NCBI GenBank assembly: GCA_913030835.1
Contig: CAJWDP010000010.1
Location: 1 to 64,000, forward strand
From: an uncultured Flavobacteriales bacterium
GTDB lineage: Bacteria; Bacteroidota; Bacteroidia; Flavobacteriales_D; Parvicellaceae
Length of the DNA stretch: 64,000 nt
Reading direction: 5' to 3'
Made by a program: the position numbers and the translations under genes. The notes below the pieces were generated by a model, which saw nothing but the letters and a program-made list of their open reading frames with translations, searched no databases and was not told where the DNA came from. Shown here one piece after another: positions 9,004-18,642 of the stretch (positions are counted from its first letter, which is position 1; each line of letters opens with the position of its first letter).

Positions 9004-11325
9004 CTACTTCCTAGTTTGGACATCAGCTGCCGCAATTGTGACCATGTTAACTATCTCTCTTACTGTACTGCCCATTTGAAGGACATGCACCGGTTTTTTC
9101 ATTCCTAGAAGAATCGGTCCAATTACCTCAGCTCCTCCTAGCTCCTGCATCAGCTTGTACCCTATATTCCCCGAGGACAAATTGGGGAAAATCAATGTGT
9201 TGGTTTTCTTCTTTGCCAGTTCTGAAAATGGAAATCGCTCTCTCATTAAAGATCTGTTTAGTGCAAAATTCGCCTGAACTTCCCCGTCGACAATAATTTC
9301 CGGATGTTGTTCATGCAAAACCCGCACTGCCTCACGCATCTTAACGGCATCATCTCCTTCCGAAGAACCAAAGTTAGAATAGGATAAAAACGCTATTCTT
9401 GGTTTAACCTGAAAACGATTCACAATTTTATTCACCAACAGCGTTATGTCCACCAATTCCTGGGCGCTAGGATTGTAATTCACTGTAGTGTCAGCAAAGA
9501 AAAATGGTCCTCGTTTTGTTACCACGATGTACATCCCCGCTATTTTATTGACCCCATCGTCAATTCCAATTACCTGAAGAGCAGGTCGGATCGTATCTCC
9601 ATAATTTCTTGTAAGCCCTGAAATCATTGCATCTGCGTCACCCAACTCCACCATGGCTGCACCAAAATAATTTCTTTCACGCATCAATTTTAGCGCATCA
9701 GAATAAGTGATTCCTCTTCGTTTCCTTTTTTGATAAAGTGCCTCAGCATATCGCTCACGATTCGCAAGCTGATCTTTCGAACGAGGGTCAATAATGGCAC
9801 AGTCCAGTTCAAGCCCGTTTTTTTCCATCATCGACTCAATCTTTTCCTTCTGACCGAGCAATATCGGTTTCGTAATCCCCTCCTCACTGACAATTTGAGC
9901 CGCCTTCAGCACCTTATAATCGTCCGCTTCAGCAAACACCATTTGTTGCTGTTTACGCTTTGCTCTCTGAGTGATTTTTTTCATGAGCTTGTCGTCCAAG
10001 CCCATTCTTTCGATCAATTCATTTTCGTATTCTTCCCAATTCTCGATTGGCTTCTGGGCAATTCCAGATTCCATTGCGGCTTTGGCTACAGCAGGCGCAA
10101 CTTCCGAGATCAATCTAGGGTCGAGTGGTTTGGGAATAATTTGGTCTCTTCCGAATGCAATATTTCGCTCACCGTAAGCTTCATTTACTTCTTCCGGTAC
10201 TGTCTCTTTTGCAAGGTTCGCAATTGCTTTGACAGCCGCCAGTTTCATTTCTTCATTGATCCCTGTGGCCCTCACGTCCAAGGCTCCTCTAAAAATAAAA
10301 GGAAATCCAAGTACATTATTGACCTGATTGGGATGGTCCGACCTTCCCGTAGCCATAATCACATCATCCCGGGCATCCATTGCATCGCTATATGAAATTT
10401 CCGGATCCGGATTGGCAAGCGCAAATACAATCGGTTCACGCGCCATGGATTGAATCATCTTCTTTGTTACGATATTTCCTGTACTTAAACCAAGAAAAAC
10501 ATCTGCCCCTTTGAGTGCTTCCTGAAGGGACTGTATTTCCGTTTTTACCGCAAATTCTTTCTTTTGAGCTGACAAGTCTTTTCTGTCGGAACTAATTACC
10601 CCTTGACTATCAAGCATTAAAATGTTTGATTTTTTTGCTCCCAGTGCAAGGTAGAGCCGGACGCAGGAGATCGCCGCAGCACCGGCACCATTCACAACAA
10701 TTTTCACCTGGTTGATCTTTTTATTGGCAATTTCCAAGGCATTAATCAAAGCCGCTGAAGAAATTATTGCAGTACCATGCTGATCATCGTGCATGATCGG
10801 GATATTCAATTCATTCTTGAGTCTATTCTCGATTTCAAATGCTTCGGGTGCTTTAATGTCTTCCAAATTTATTCCTCCAAAAGTTGGCGATATGGCTTTT
10901 ACCGTCTCAACAAACTTGTCCACATCTTCAGCATCAATTTCAATGTCAAAAACATCTATGTCTGCAAAGATCTTAAACAGCAATGCTTTTCCTTCCATAA
11001 CCGGCTTTGAAGCCTCTGGACCAATATTACCTAACCCTAGTACTGCAGTTCCATTAGAAATTACAGCAACCAAATTACCTTTCGCTGTATAATCGTATAC
11101 CAAAGACTTATCCCGGTCAATTTCTTTGCACGGCTCAGCAACTCCAGGGGAATATGCCAACGACAAATCTCTTTGAGAGCTATACGGTTTTGTTGGTGCA
11201 ATTTCGATCTTTCCCTTCCTACCGTTGGAGTGATAATCCAGTGCGTCCTGCTTCTTCTTTTCCAAATGCCTGTTTTTTAGGATGCGTAAAGGTAAAAAAT
11301 CTGTATAACGTAAGTCGACGTTCAT
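9004..11325 (-). CDS. maeB: NADP-dependent malic enzyme with phosphotransacetylase-like C-terminal domain
   Basis: A 773-residue MaeB-type malic enzyme, which decarboxylates malate to pyruvate with reduction of NADP. The malic-enzyme half (about residues 25-450) has [12 protein letters not shown], the MHDDQHGTA substrate/metal region and the dinucleotide-binding stretch [12 protein letters not shown]. The second half (about 455-770) resembles phosphate acetyltransferase (for example [18 protein letters not shown]) and is usually regulatory in this family. The N-terminus is about 20 residues longer than I would expect before [10 protein letters not shown], and no internal methionine is available; a TTG inside the extension is an alternative start. 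The gene diverges from the sirtuin across a 47-base gap and heads a maeB-ruvA-sprA run. Confidence 0.95.
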   Translation of the reverse strand: MNVDLRYTDFLPLRILKNRHLEKKKQDALDYHSNGRKGKIEIAPTKPYSSQRDLSLAYSPGVAEPCKEIDRDKSLVYDYTAKGNLVAVISNGTAVLGLGNIGPEASKPVMEGKALLFKIFADIDVFDIEIDAEDVDKFVETVKAISPTFGGINLEDIKAPEAFEIENRLKNELNIPIMHDDQHGTAIISSAALINALEIANKKINQVKIVVNGAGAAAISCVRLYLALGAKKSNILMLDSQGVISSDRKDLSAQKKEFAVKTEIQSLQEALKGADVFLGLSTGNIVTKKMIQSMAREPIVFALANPDPEISYSDAMDARDDVIMATGRSDHPNQVNNVLGFPFIFRGALDVRATGINEEMKLAAVKAIANLAKETVPEEVNEAYGERNIAFGRDQIIPKPLDPRLISEVAPAVAKAAMESGIAQKPIENWEEYENELIERMGLDDKLMKKITQRAKRKQQQMVFAEADDYKVLKAAQIVSEEGITKPILLGQKEKIESMMEKNGLELDCAIIDPRSKDQLANRERYAEALYQKRKRRGITYSDALKLMRERNYFGAAMVELGDADAMISGLTRNYGDTIRPALQVIGIDDGVNKIAGMYIVVTKRGPFFFADTTVNYNPSAQELVDITLLVNKIVNRFQVKPRIAFLSYSNFGSSEGDDAVKMREAVRVLHEQHPEIIVDGEVQANFALNRSLMRERFPFSELAKKKTNTLIFPNLSSGNIGYKLMQELGGAEVIGPILLGMKKPVHVLQMGSTVREIVNMVTIAAADVQTRK

Positions 11326-11340
11326 CTGTCATACGACAGA
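11325..11340. promoter_or_regulatory. Inverted repeat in the maeB/sirtuin divergent gap
   Basis: TCTGTC and GACAGA form a perfect 6-base inverted repeat separated by ATAC, directly next to the maeB start codon. The intergenic gap is only 47 bases, so a protein bound here could affect both genes. This is a motif observation only; no regulator is identified. Confidence 0.25.
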
Positions 11341-11372
11341 ATATTTATGTATTTTCATTTCTGAAAAATTAC

Positions 11373-12062
11373 ATGAAGAAATTAGTTGTACTTAGCGGAG
11401 CTGGAATCAGCGCAGAAAGCGGTCTCAAAACTTTCCGCGACAGCGATGGTCTTTGGGAGGAGTATAACGTAATGGAAGTTGCGACTCCGGAAGCCTGGGA
11501 TGCAAATCCACAGCTGGTATTGGAATTTTACAATAAGCGAAGAATTCAGGCATTAGAGGCATTACCAAATCGAGCTCACGAGGCGATTGCCGAATTAGAA
11601 GAACATTTTGATGTAACCGTTGTCACGCAGAACATCGACACCTTACATGAACGAGCAGGGTCGAAAAATGTGTTGCATTTGCACGGTAAAATCACCGACG
11701 CTAGAAGCACGATTGATCAGTCGCTGGTGTATGGAATTGAAGGGGACTCGATAAATATGGGTGATCTTTGTGAAAAAGGGTCACAGCTCCGGCCGGATAT
11801 CGTTTGGTTTGGTGAAGCCGTGCCGAACATTGTAAAAGCTCAAGAGATTGTTACTCAAGCCGAAATACTTATTATAGTTGGCACATCTTTGAATGTATAC
11901 CCTGCTGCCGGGTTAGTGCATTTTGCGGATTTCAGGGTTCGAAAATTTTTGATCGACCCCAAGTACATTCATTTAACTGATGTTGACAATCTTGAGGTAA
12001 TAAAGGAAAATGCAACGGTTGGGGTTCCGATGGCTATCGAATCGATTTTGGGTGGCCTTTAA
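11373..12062 (+). CDS. Sir2-family NAD-dependent protein deacylase (class III type, zinc ribbon reduced)
   Basis: A 229-residue sirtuin, which removes acyl groups from protein lysines using NAD. The Rossmann motif GAGISAESGL (residues 10-18), the QNIDTLHERAG segment (87-96), the catalytic histidine H104 in HLHGK and GTSLNVYPAAG (170-180) are all present. Y53 and R56 (YNKR) correspond to the Tyr and Arg that let SIRT5/CobB-type enzymes accept succinyl or malonyl lysine. The segment between H104 and LRPDIVWFGE, which normally has two zinc CXXC pairs, holds only C133. The frame extends 73 codons upstream into maeB, but MKKLVVLSGAGIS is the natural start. Confidence 0.93.
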   Translation: MKKLVVLSGAGISAESGLKTFRDSDGLWEEYNVMEVATPEAWDANPQLVLEFYNKRRIQALEALPNRAHEAIAELEEHFDVTVVTQNIDTLHERAGSKNVLHLHGKITDARSTIDQSLVYGIEGDSINMGDLCEKGSQLRPDIVWFGEAVPNIVKAQEIVTQAEILIIVGTSLNVYPAAGLVHFADFRVRKFLIDPKYIHLTDVDNLEVIKENATVGVPMAIESILGGL

Positions 12063-12070
12063 TGGAAACA

Positions 12071-12096
12071 AAAAAGGCGAATCTATCGATCCGCCC
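12071..12096 (-). terminator. Intrinsic terminator of the 12119-12889 gene
   Basis: An 8-pair stem (12076-12083 with 12088-12095) closes a 4-base loop. One position is A-C on the plus strand but a G-U pair in the minus-strand RNA, so the structure is stable only for the minus transcript. On that strand it is followed by TTTTTT. It serves the T9SS cargo gene and lies just beyond the convergent sirtuin stop. Confidence 0.7.
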
Positions 12097-12118
12097 TGTG
12101 AATCAAATTCAATTCAAT

Positions 12119-12889
12119 TTAGTGCTTTACGATCAGCCTACTCGTATTCACTGAATTCGGACCCTGCCGAACGGTAACAAAGTAAACTCCTTCAGCTAAA
12201 TTGCTGGTATTGATCGTCATTCTGTTCGGTGAGATCACATTTGTGAACGAAAGGTGTTTCTTTCCTAAAATGTCCACCAGATTCACCTCTAAGTCATTAC
12301 CGGAAAAATCACCATCTAATGTCAAAATGGCTCGGTCATCGCACGGATTTGGAAAAAGTGAAACATTCAAGTTAGTTCGTTCATCTACACTACTTGCAGG
12401 AGTTATATCGAATTCAATGTCGACATAAGCTGAATCGCTCGGATTTGCTCCATCATACACGACATATCTAAATTTTGTTGTTCCCACGGCAGCATTTGGC
12501 ACCAAATACGTATTTACCGTACTGGTTGCTCCGCCCGCAACGCTTACATAATCCAAGGACTCGGGATCCGATGGCGCAGGAAAGATATAATTCGCACCCG
12601 CTGCCATTTGACCATAGCACACACCGAAGCAGAAATAGTTAAATGTTCCCGACAATTCAGATAATTCAATTCTTTTCACTTTGGCATCAATTGCCGCACC
12701 AGTAGTATTCTTTACCACGATGTCCACATCGTGCTTAAAAAATGGATCAGTTGGTGCATTTTGTCCAGAAAACGTATATAACGCACCTGTCAAATCACCA
12801 CCATGATCATTAAGTATCTGAAAAGATCCTTGTGAAAATCCGGAGATAATAATTGCACTTAACGATATTGAGAGTAGAATATTCTTCAT
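12119..12889 (-). CDS. Secreted protein with T9SS type A sorting domain
   Basis: A 256-residue exported protein of unknown function. Residues 1-19 are a signal peptide ending near GFSQ. The middle, about residues 25-165, reads as a beta-rich domain with one CFGVC pair. The final ~80 residues form a T9SS type A C-terminal domain: LFPNPCDDRAILTL, then LVDILGKK, then INTSNLAEGVYFVTV and a terminal SRLIVKH. That domain is cleaved as cargo passes through SprA. The gene is single, with its own promoter-like box upstream and a terminator downstream. Apart from export through the T9SS I cannot assign a role. Confidence 0.88.
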   Translation of the reverse strand: MKNILLSISLSAIIISGFSQGSFQILNDHGGDLTGALYTFSGQNAPTDPFFKHDVDIVVKNTTGAAIDAKVKRIELSELSGTFNYFCFGVCYGQMAAGANYIFPAPSDPESLDYVSVAGGATSTVNTYLVPNAAVGTTKFRYVVYDGANPSDSAYVDIEFDITPASSVDERTNLNVSLFPNPCDDRAILTLDGDFSGNDLEVNLVDILGKKHLSFTNVISPNRMTINTSNLAEGVYFVTVRQGPNSVNTSRLIVKH

Positions 12890-13240
12890 TGTTTACTTGT
12901 TTAATACATGACAAATATAGCCATTTTGACCTACCAATTGGAAGAGTTTAATCCCACAACCTAAGTTTTGCAAAAATAGGATTCCAAGGATTTTAAGCAC
13001 GTCAGGCGTCATTAATAAATCTAGTTAGCTTCCTGTGCCGCCAAATTTGCAACTCTAAATAGACCTCCCATTCTTTAAACGTTCAACTACGAAACCAACA
13101 TAAGAATCCCATATTGCAAGATGTAGTAAGTTTGTTTGGGCATCCAATCTTTAGCCCATTAATTCACTTGTCTTTACCTTATTTTTTACGATATTCGTCT
13201 CCATTAAAAATCAATACTGAATTAACGTAACAATCGAATT
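12890..13240. other. 351-base intergenic region between divergent T9SS cargo genes
   Basis: This gap holds the upstream regions of the minus-strand gene ending at 12889 and the plus-strand gene starting at 13241. A TATATTTG box is visible on the minus strand at 12912-12919, and TAAGTTTG occurs on the plus strand at 13127-13134 without a convincing upstream element. I find no small ORF with coding character, no tRNA and no strong hairpin in it. Confidence 0.6.
12912..12919 (-). promoter_or_regulatory. Candidate -7 promoter box (TATATTTG) for the 12119-12889 gene
   Basis: The minus strand reads TATATTTG, an exact match to the Bacteroidota TAnnTTTG element, 22 bases upstream of the start codon. 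The -33 TTTG is not clear at normal spacing; TTGG about 15 bases further up is the nearest. Confidence 0.4.
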
Positions 13241-15214
13241 ATGAAAAAACTTATACTTTCAGGATTAACATTGTTTGCTGCCAGCACTATGATTTCGCAG
13301 GTAGCGATGATGCCCGTTATTGAGCATTTCACTCAAGCGTCTTGCGGACCATGTGCGTCTGCCAACCCTGTTCTTGCATCCACACTAAATACATTTGGTA
13401 CTGCAAACTATGTGCGAATCTCGCACCAGGTTTCTTGGCCAGGTTTTGATCCCATGTACAATTCATTTCCTGCCGGTCCAGATGATCGAGTTAGCTACTA
13501 TGGAATTACCGGTGTACCTAACACTTCTCTTCAGGGTGGAGCGCCAGGATCTTCAGGAACCGTGGTAACTGCTGCAACTTTAGCAAATGTTGCTGCAATG
13601 ACCACTCCTTACCAAATAACTGCAACCCAAACTTGGAATGCAGATTGGTCGATAACCCTGGACATCGATGTAACCAATACGTCAGGTGCTTCTGTATCAG
13701 ATGCAGACAAAATTTACGTTGCAATGATCGAGAATCACGTTACTTATCCAAGTGCTCCGGGATCAAATGGAGAAACTGAATTTGAATACGTGATGAGAGA
13801 AATGTACAATGCATCGACAGGTGCTGCTGGTGCAAGCACAGGTGCTGCGCTCGGAGCAATCGCTGCTGGTGCGACCGAGTCATTTAATTTCACGATTGCG
13901 GCTGCGAATGTCCCTAACTACATTAGAGATTACAGGGAAATCAGCTTTGCAGTTTACTTGCAAAACAATTCCTCTAAGGCGATACATCAAGCTGCAAAAT
14001 CTGCTGCTGGATCGACTCCGACAGATAGACTTGCGGCATCAGCTACAGCTTCGTCAACAGCAGGTTCTGGTTTGTGTGACTATTCGTTTACTCCGGGAAT
14101 TACTTACACCAATGAAGATGCTGTCACAGTAACAGAAGTTATCGTAGAATATGACATCAACGGAGGAACAGCTGTCAGTGAGACATTCACAGGATCAATC
14201 GCTGCAGGAGCTTCTCAAGCGATTTCTTTCCCGGCTACCACATTGGTGCCAGGCACGTCGGTTGTAAATTACCGGGTCACGAGCGCGAATGGAAGTACTA
14301 TGTTTCAAAACCCGGGCGGTATTGAAATTGCAAGTGAAACCTACAGAAGGTTGAATTCTGCCAGCTCTGCAACGCCGATGACTGAAGGAATGGAAAGTGC
14401 CCCTTTGATTACCGGTACAGGTTACTCAAGAGATCTTACCACAGCAATCTTTTCAACTACTCCGGATGATGTGACCGAGTCTCTGTTTTCAATCCTAGAT
14501 GGTCCGACGTACAGCTACGGAGCAATAGGCGGATTCGCTGCTTCAGACAGAAGTGTAAGGTTTAGGTTCTACAACCTAAGCGGTAGCGAGGAGCTCGACT
14601 TAGTTTTTGAAAAGCTTACGATGCCTTCTTCCGGTTCACAGCTTAAGTTCAGTCATGCCTACAGACAATATATAAGTGAAAATGATCGCCTTCAAGTTGA
14701 CGTATCCACAGATTGTGGCGCTACTTGGACCAACGTATTCGATAAGGCAGGTTCCGATTTGATGACGTTACCTCCGGCAACCGCTCAGTACACACCTTCA
14801 AGTGCCAGTGATTGGGAGCTTAACCTGATCGACCTTTCTGCATACGATGGTCAGTCTGATGTAGTGATTCGATTCAGAGGAACTTCAGCATACGGTAACA
14901 ACTTGTATTTGGATGACATCAATGTTAGTCAAGCAACAAGTGTAATTGAGAACGAAGTAGAAAATCTGGAAATTTCAATCATGCCTAACCCGGCAAACGA
15001 ATACATGGTTGCTAATTTCACTGTGAATGAAAACGTAGTTCCTTTTATTACGATCGTAAATTCTCTTGGACAGCAAGTGAAAAATGTACCTGTAAGTGGT
15101 ACAGCAGGAATGAATTCTGTGCGAATTAACACGAGCGATTTCCCTGCAGGAATTTACTTTTTCAATGTTATTTCCAACAATGGAACTGCAACGAAAAGAT
15201 TCGTTGTAGAATAA
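13241..15214 (+). CDS. Omp28-like thioredoxin-fold protein with T9SS type A sorting domain
   Basis: A 657-residue exported protein. The signal peptide spans residues 1-20. An Omp28-like thioredoxin-fold domain follows, with a CGPC motif at residues 35-38 (EHFTQASCGPCASANP), the active-site position of thioredoxins. The central part contains beta domains, including a jelly-roll-like region (about residues 375-570) rich in aromatic and Gly residues. The last ~80 residues are a T9SS sorting domain (IMPNPANEYMVANF through IYFFNVISNNGTATKRFVVE). The cargo would thus carry a thiol-redox domain to the cell surface. A TlpA-like gene follows after a strong terminator. Substrate and partner are unknown. 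Confidence 0.88.
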   Translation: MKKLILSGLTLFAASTMISQVAMMPVIEHFTQASCGPCASANPVLASTLNTFGTANYVRISHQVSWPGFDPMYNSFPAGPDDRVSYYGITGVPNTSLQGGAPGSSGTVVTAATLANVAAMTTPYQITATQTWNADWSITLDIDVTNTSGASVSDADKIYVAMIENHVTYPSAPGSNGETEFEYVMREMYNASTGAAGASTGAALGAIAAGATESFNFTIAAANVPNYIRDYREISFAVYLQNNSSKAIHQAAKSAAGSTPTDRLAASATASSTAGSGLCDYSFTPGITYTNEDAVTVTEVIVEYDINGGTAVSETFTGSIAAGASQAISFPATTLVPGTSVVNYRVTSANGSTMFQNPGGIEIASETYRRLNSASSATPMTEGMESAPLITGTGYSRDLTTAIFSTTPDDVTESLFSILDGPTYSYGAIGGFAASDRSVRFRFYNLSGSEELDLVFEKLTMPSSGSQLKFSHAYRQYISENDRLQVDVSTDCGATWTNVFDKAGSDLMTLPPATAQYTPSSASDWELNLIDLSAYDGQSDVVIRFRGTSAYGNNLYLDDINVSQATSVIENEVENLEISIMPNPANEYMVANFTVNENVVPFITIVNSLGQQVKNVPVSGTAGMNSVRINTSDFPAGIYFFNVISNNGTATKRFVVE

Positions 15215-15235
15215 GAACATATTTCGATCTATTTG

Positions 15236-15272
15236 ATAAGGGGTGGAAGAGTTGATTCCACCCCTTATTTTT
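15236..15272 (+). terminator. Strong intrinsic terminator after the Omp28-like T9SS cargo gene
   Basis: A 13-pair perfect stem (15236-15248 with 15256-15268), including AAGGGGTGGAA against TTCCACCCCTT, closes a 7-base loop and is followed by TTTTG. It is the clearest terminator in the window and separates the 13241 gene from the TlpA-like gene. Confidence 0.88.
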
Positions 15273-15417
15273 GCTCCATATTGATCGTATAGGAATTCAA
15301 TATTGAACCTGAAGCATACCTTTGGAGATTTTTCTCTTATAGCTATCTTTACGTTCAAGTTCCGCCAATCCTATTTGGCGTGATTTATGGTAAGAAGATG
15401 ACAAACAAAATCTAAGG

Positions 15418-15915
15418 ATGAAAAACAAATTACTTGTATTGCTAATGACCCTTTGTATAACAGGTGGTGCACTAGCGCAAAAAAAATCAATCCCAAGTGT
15501 TAAATTAGAAACACTGGATGGGAAGTCGTTTAATACTAGTTCTATCAGTAATGATGGCAACCCAACAATTATCAGTTTTTGGGCAACATGGTGCAAGCCT
15601 TGTAAGGAAGAACTGAATACCATTGCTGACGAATACGAAGACTGGATCGATGAAACAGGCGTGAAGTTGGTCGCTGTTTCTATCGATGATCAGCGTTCAG
15701 CTACAAGAGTAAAGCCCTATGTTAACTCCGTTGGTTGGGAATACGATATCTTGTTGGATAAAAACTCGGATTTTAAGCGGGCCATGGGTGTACAAAATGT
15801 GCCACACACATTCCTCCTCGATGGCAATGGAAACATTGTATACCAGCACAACAGCTACTCTCCAGGCGACGAAGAAAAGCTGTACGAAAAAGTTAAATCA
15901 GCGGCTAAAAAGTAA
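15418..15915 (+). CDS. TlpA-like thiol-disulfide oxidoreductase
   Basis: A 165-residue exported thioredoxin-fold protein of the TlpA/ResA type. The signal peptide is residues 1-20 (ending GGALAQ). The active site is WATWCKPC with cysteines at 59 and 62, and a cis-proline loop appears as NVPHTFLLDGNG. Members of this family reduce or exchange disulfides in periplasmic proteins, often apocytochromes c or other metalloproteins. The gene is followed after 53 bases by a DUF6029-type barrel and then an Omp28-like lipoprotein. I recall this order from other Bacteroidota, so the proteins may act together. No specific substrate can be read from the sequence. Confidence 0.92.
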   Translation: MKNKLLVLLMTLCITGGALAQKKSIPSVKLETLDGKSFNTSSISNDGNPTIISFWATWCKPCKEELNTIADEYEDWIDETGVKLVAVSIDDQRSATRVKPYVNSVGWEYDILLDKNSDFKRAMGVQNVPHTFLLDGNGNIVYQHNSYSPGDEEKLYEKVKSAAKK

Positions 15916-15925
15916 CCGTTCAGCT

Positions 15926-15933
15926 TATATTTG
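15926..15933 (+). promoter_or_regulatory. Candidate -7 promoter box (TATATTTG) for the DUF6029-type gene
   Basis: TATATTTG lies 35 bases upstream of the ATG at 15969, between the TlpA-like stop and the barrel gene. No good TTTG is seen at -33, so it may be a weak internal promoter of the cluster. Confidence 0.35.
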
Positions 15934-15968
15934 CAACTAGAAACACAAAGAAAAATTCACTTTTTCAA

Positions 15969-17690
15969 ATGAAAAAACTTGCAGCAGGTTATTGCATGTT
16001 GGTCCTTTTCTCTTCGATGATTTTCGCTCAGGAAAATGATAAGCGACAAATTGATCTGGGAGAAATAAAGGGAAATGTTTCCGTTGCTTACCAGCAATAT
16101 CAGGAAGACAGCACGATCAATGCTGCTGTTCCGGATGAAAAATCCACTCTGACGGCATTTACCAACCTAATTTACACGCGTGGAAATGTAAGTGCCGGAG
16201 TTCGTTATGAATCGTACCTTCCTGCACAGCTTGGTTATCCAGATCGTTTTGATGGTACGGGTCTCGGTTACAGATTTGCCTCCTACGATACTGATCCGAT
16301 CAGCGTAACGGTCGGTAATTTCTACGAGCAATTTGGAAGTGGTCTGGTCTTCAGATCGTATGAAGAAAGATTGTTGGGAATTGATAACGCGATGGATGGT
16401 ATGCGAATTAAGGCTCACCCGTTGCCCGGAATTTATCTCAAAGGAATTTATGGAAAACAGCGGTTTCAGTTTACTGATGGTTTAGTGAATGGCCCGGGTT
16501 TAGTTCGCGGTTTTGATGGGGAGCTGGTAGTGAATGAGCTATTGGATTCCATCTCGGGGAAATCCATCGATTCTTTGCCGTACAGAAAGCTGAACGTTAT
16601 TGTTGGTGGAAGCTTTTTGAGTAAATACCAACCCGACAATAGTACAACGCTTATTCTACCGGAAAATGTAGGTACCTATGCCGGACGGATTCGAATGAAT
16701 TATGGCAAAGTCAGTCTAAGCGGTGAGTATGGTTACAAAATCAACGATCCTTCGGGGGACAATGGTTTTGTTTACAAGGATGGTCATGCTGCACTACTCA
16801 ATTTCACCTATGCGACCAAGGGCTTTTCTTTATTACTGGATGCGAAAACAACGGACAACTTCAATATTCGATCTGATCGAACTGCGGAGCTTCAGGATCT
16901 GTTGATCAATTTCTCACCTGCTTTAACCAAGCAACATTCATACAATCTAGCGGCAACGCTTTACCCCTATGGATCAAGGCCTTGGGGAGAAGTCGCTTAC
17001 CAAGCTGAAGTGAGCTATAAGGTGCCGAAACGAAGTAAAATCGGCGGGAAATACGGGATCTTGCTTACGGCAAATTTCTCCACTGTTTTCGGGCTTGACA
17101 CCACGAATATTATGGAGGACATTGACGACGTTTCAAGTACAAGGCAAGGTTACGTGACCAATCGTTTCTTCTTACCCGGAAAAGAAAAATATTTTCAGGA
17201 TTTCAATTTTGAAATTAAGAAGAAGTTCAGCAAGACGTTCAAGGCGGTTTACACCTACTTCAACTTTTTTTACAACAATGACATCAACCAAGGAGCTTTC
17301 GACAATGATAATAAGGCTGTTCGAGGCAATATTCTTTCTCAAATCCATGTTTTAGACCTGTCAAAGCGATTCAAAAAGAAGCACAACATTCGAGTAGAGC
17401 TGCAACACCTTTCTACACAAGAACATTTGGGAAATTGGGCAACAGCACTTATTGAATATACGTACTCACCCCATTGGTTTGTTGGATTGCTGGATCAATA
17501 CAATTATGGAAATCCAGACATGGATAAACGAGTACATTATCTGTATGGAACAATAGGTTATGTGAGCGGAGCTCATCGGTTTGCTGTCGGATACGGGAAG
17601 CAACGAGCTGGATTATTTTGTGTAGGGGGTGTATGCAGACAGGTACCTGCCTCCAATGGATTAACACTTACGTTTACAACAAGTTTTTAG
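15969..17690 (+). CDS. DUF6029-type outer-membrane beta-barrel protein
   Basis: A 573-residue protein with a signal peptide (residues 1-20, ending SSMIFAQ) followed by alternating beta strands rich in Tyr, Phe and Gly. It ends in the aromatic terminal strand LTLTFTTSF typical of outer-membrane barrels. Early motifs such as GEIKGNVSVAYQQYQ and DPISVTVGNFYEQFGSG fit the DUF6029 family as I recall it. A CVGGVC cysteine pair near residues 554-559 is unusual in a barrel, and notable because the genes on either side encode CXXC thioredoxin-fold proteins. It could be a porin or the membrane partner of those proteins; the function is unknown. Confidence 0.75.
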   Translation: MKKLAAGYCMLVLFSSMIFAQENDKRQIDLGEIKGNVSVAYQQYQEDSTINAAVPDEKSTLTAFTNLIYTRGNVSAGVRYESYLPAQLGYPDRFDGTGLGYRFASYDTDPISVTVGNFYEQFGSGLVFRSYEERLLGIDNAMDGMRIKAHPLPGIYLKGIYGKQRFQFTDGLVNGPGLVRGFDGELVVNELLDSISGKSIDSLPYRKLNVIVGGSFLSKYQPDNSTTLILPENVGTYAGRIRMNYGKVSLSGEYGYKINDPSGDNGFVYKDGHAALLNFTYATKGFSLLLDAKTTDNFNIRSDRTAELQDLLINFSPALTKQHSYNLAATLYPYGSRPWGEVAYQAEVSYKVPKRSKIGGKYGILLTANFSTVFGLDTTNIMEDIDDVSSTRQGYVTNRFFLPGKEKYFQDFNFEIKKKFSKTFKAVYTYFNFFYNNDINQGAFDNDNKAVRGNILSQIHVLDLSKRFKKKHNIRVELQHLSTQEHLGNWATALIEYTYSPHWFVGLLDQYNYGNPDMDKRVHYLYGTIGYVSGAHRFAVGYGKQRAGLFCVGGVCRQVPASNGLTLTFTTSF

Positions 17691-17701
17691 AAATATTGAA
17701 C

Positions 17702-18637
17702 ATGAATAAAGCACTGATTTCATTTTTTACGCTGGCAATTCTATTCGTCCTTTCCTGTGACAAGGTTGAATACCCCAATGTTGGAACCGTAATTGTAAAT
17801 GAAAGTTGTGACACAGTTTTTAGTTTTTCCGCCGCAACATCAAACGTAAGAAATGTTTTGGTTGAAGATTTTACAGGCCATTTGTGTGGCAATTGTCCGG
17901 AAGCAGCATATGAATTAGAACAGCTACATGGGGTTTACGGAGATACATTGATTTTGCTTTCCATACATCCGAATACCTCATTTAACGAAGTACAAACCGG
18001 AACGGGAAAATATGAAACCGATTGGAGGATTGAAGAAGCCGAACAAATTTTCAATGAGTTTTATATGCCATCCAGCCTTCCGAGGTTGATGATCAATCGA
18101 GAAGAGTCAACCCCGCCATTTTATTTTTTCAACTCCAATCAGTTGTCTACTGAAGTTCCTAGCCGCATGGGGCAATTGGCCGACTTTGCTATTAAGTGCA
18201 GCGGAAATATGCTGGCTGATCGAACTATCTGTGCAAAAGTGGAAGTAGAAGTTCTGAATACAGTAAGCAGCACCTACAATGTTGTAAACTGTTTAGTTGA
18301 AGATTCCATTGTTGACTATCAAACCGTTTATCCCGGTCAACATCCAGACTATACCGGTGCATCAGACGACACTTATTCAAATTATGTTCATCGTCATGTG
18401 CTCAGGGATATTTTTGGGCATTATGGAGCGGTTGAAGGTGGCGCTCCCTTGTCAGGAAGTATATGGGGTGACCCTATCGTCGGCTCAACCAATGCGGGTG
18501 ACATAAAACAGTTTGTAATATCATCAACTCCAATCCCTGCAGAATGGGATGAAAATCACATGTACATTTTATCCTACGTATTTGATAATGCTACGAAAGA
18601 AATACTACAGGTGATTGAAACCAAAATCGGATCTTAA
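17702..18637 (+). CDS. Omp28-related lipoprotein with CXXC motif
   Basis: A 311-residue lipoprotein. The signal peptide carries a lipobox, FVLSC, with the lipidated cysteine at residue 19. An Omp28-type thioredoxin-like domain follows, containing EDFTGHLCGNCPEAA with cysteines at 62 and 65. This pattern matches the CGPC domain of the cargo protein at 13241, so the window has two Omp28-type proteins, one lipid-anchored and one sent through the T9SS. The frame opens upstream at 17618 inside the barrel gene, but the ATG at 17702 gives a proper signal peptide. The next gene begins five bases after the stop, which suggests an operon. Confidence 0.87.
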   Translation: MNKALISFFTLAILFVLSCDKVEYPNVGTVIVNESCDTVFSFSAATSNVRNVLVEDFTGHLCGNCPEAAYELEQLHGVYGDTLILLSIHPNTSFNEVQTGTGKYETDWRIEEAEQIFNEFYMPSSLPRLMINREESTPPFYFFNSNQLSTEVPSRMGQLADFAIKCSGNMLADRTICAKVEVEVLNTVSSTYNVVNCLVEDSIVDYQTVYPGQHPDYTGASDDTYSNYVHRHVLRDIFGHYGAVEGGAPLSGSIWGDPIVGSTNAGDIKQFVISSTPIPAEWDENHMYILSYVFDNATKEILQVIETKIGS

Positions 18638-18642
18638 TAATC

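Noticed and set aside
9730-10395. 221-codon open frame on the plus strand inside maeB
   Set aside because: It is antisense to a clear malic enzyme and its product is rich in Phe, Arg and Ser with no domain pattern; a shadow frame.
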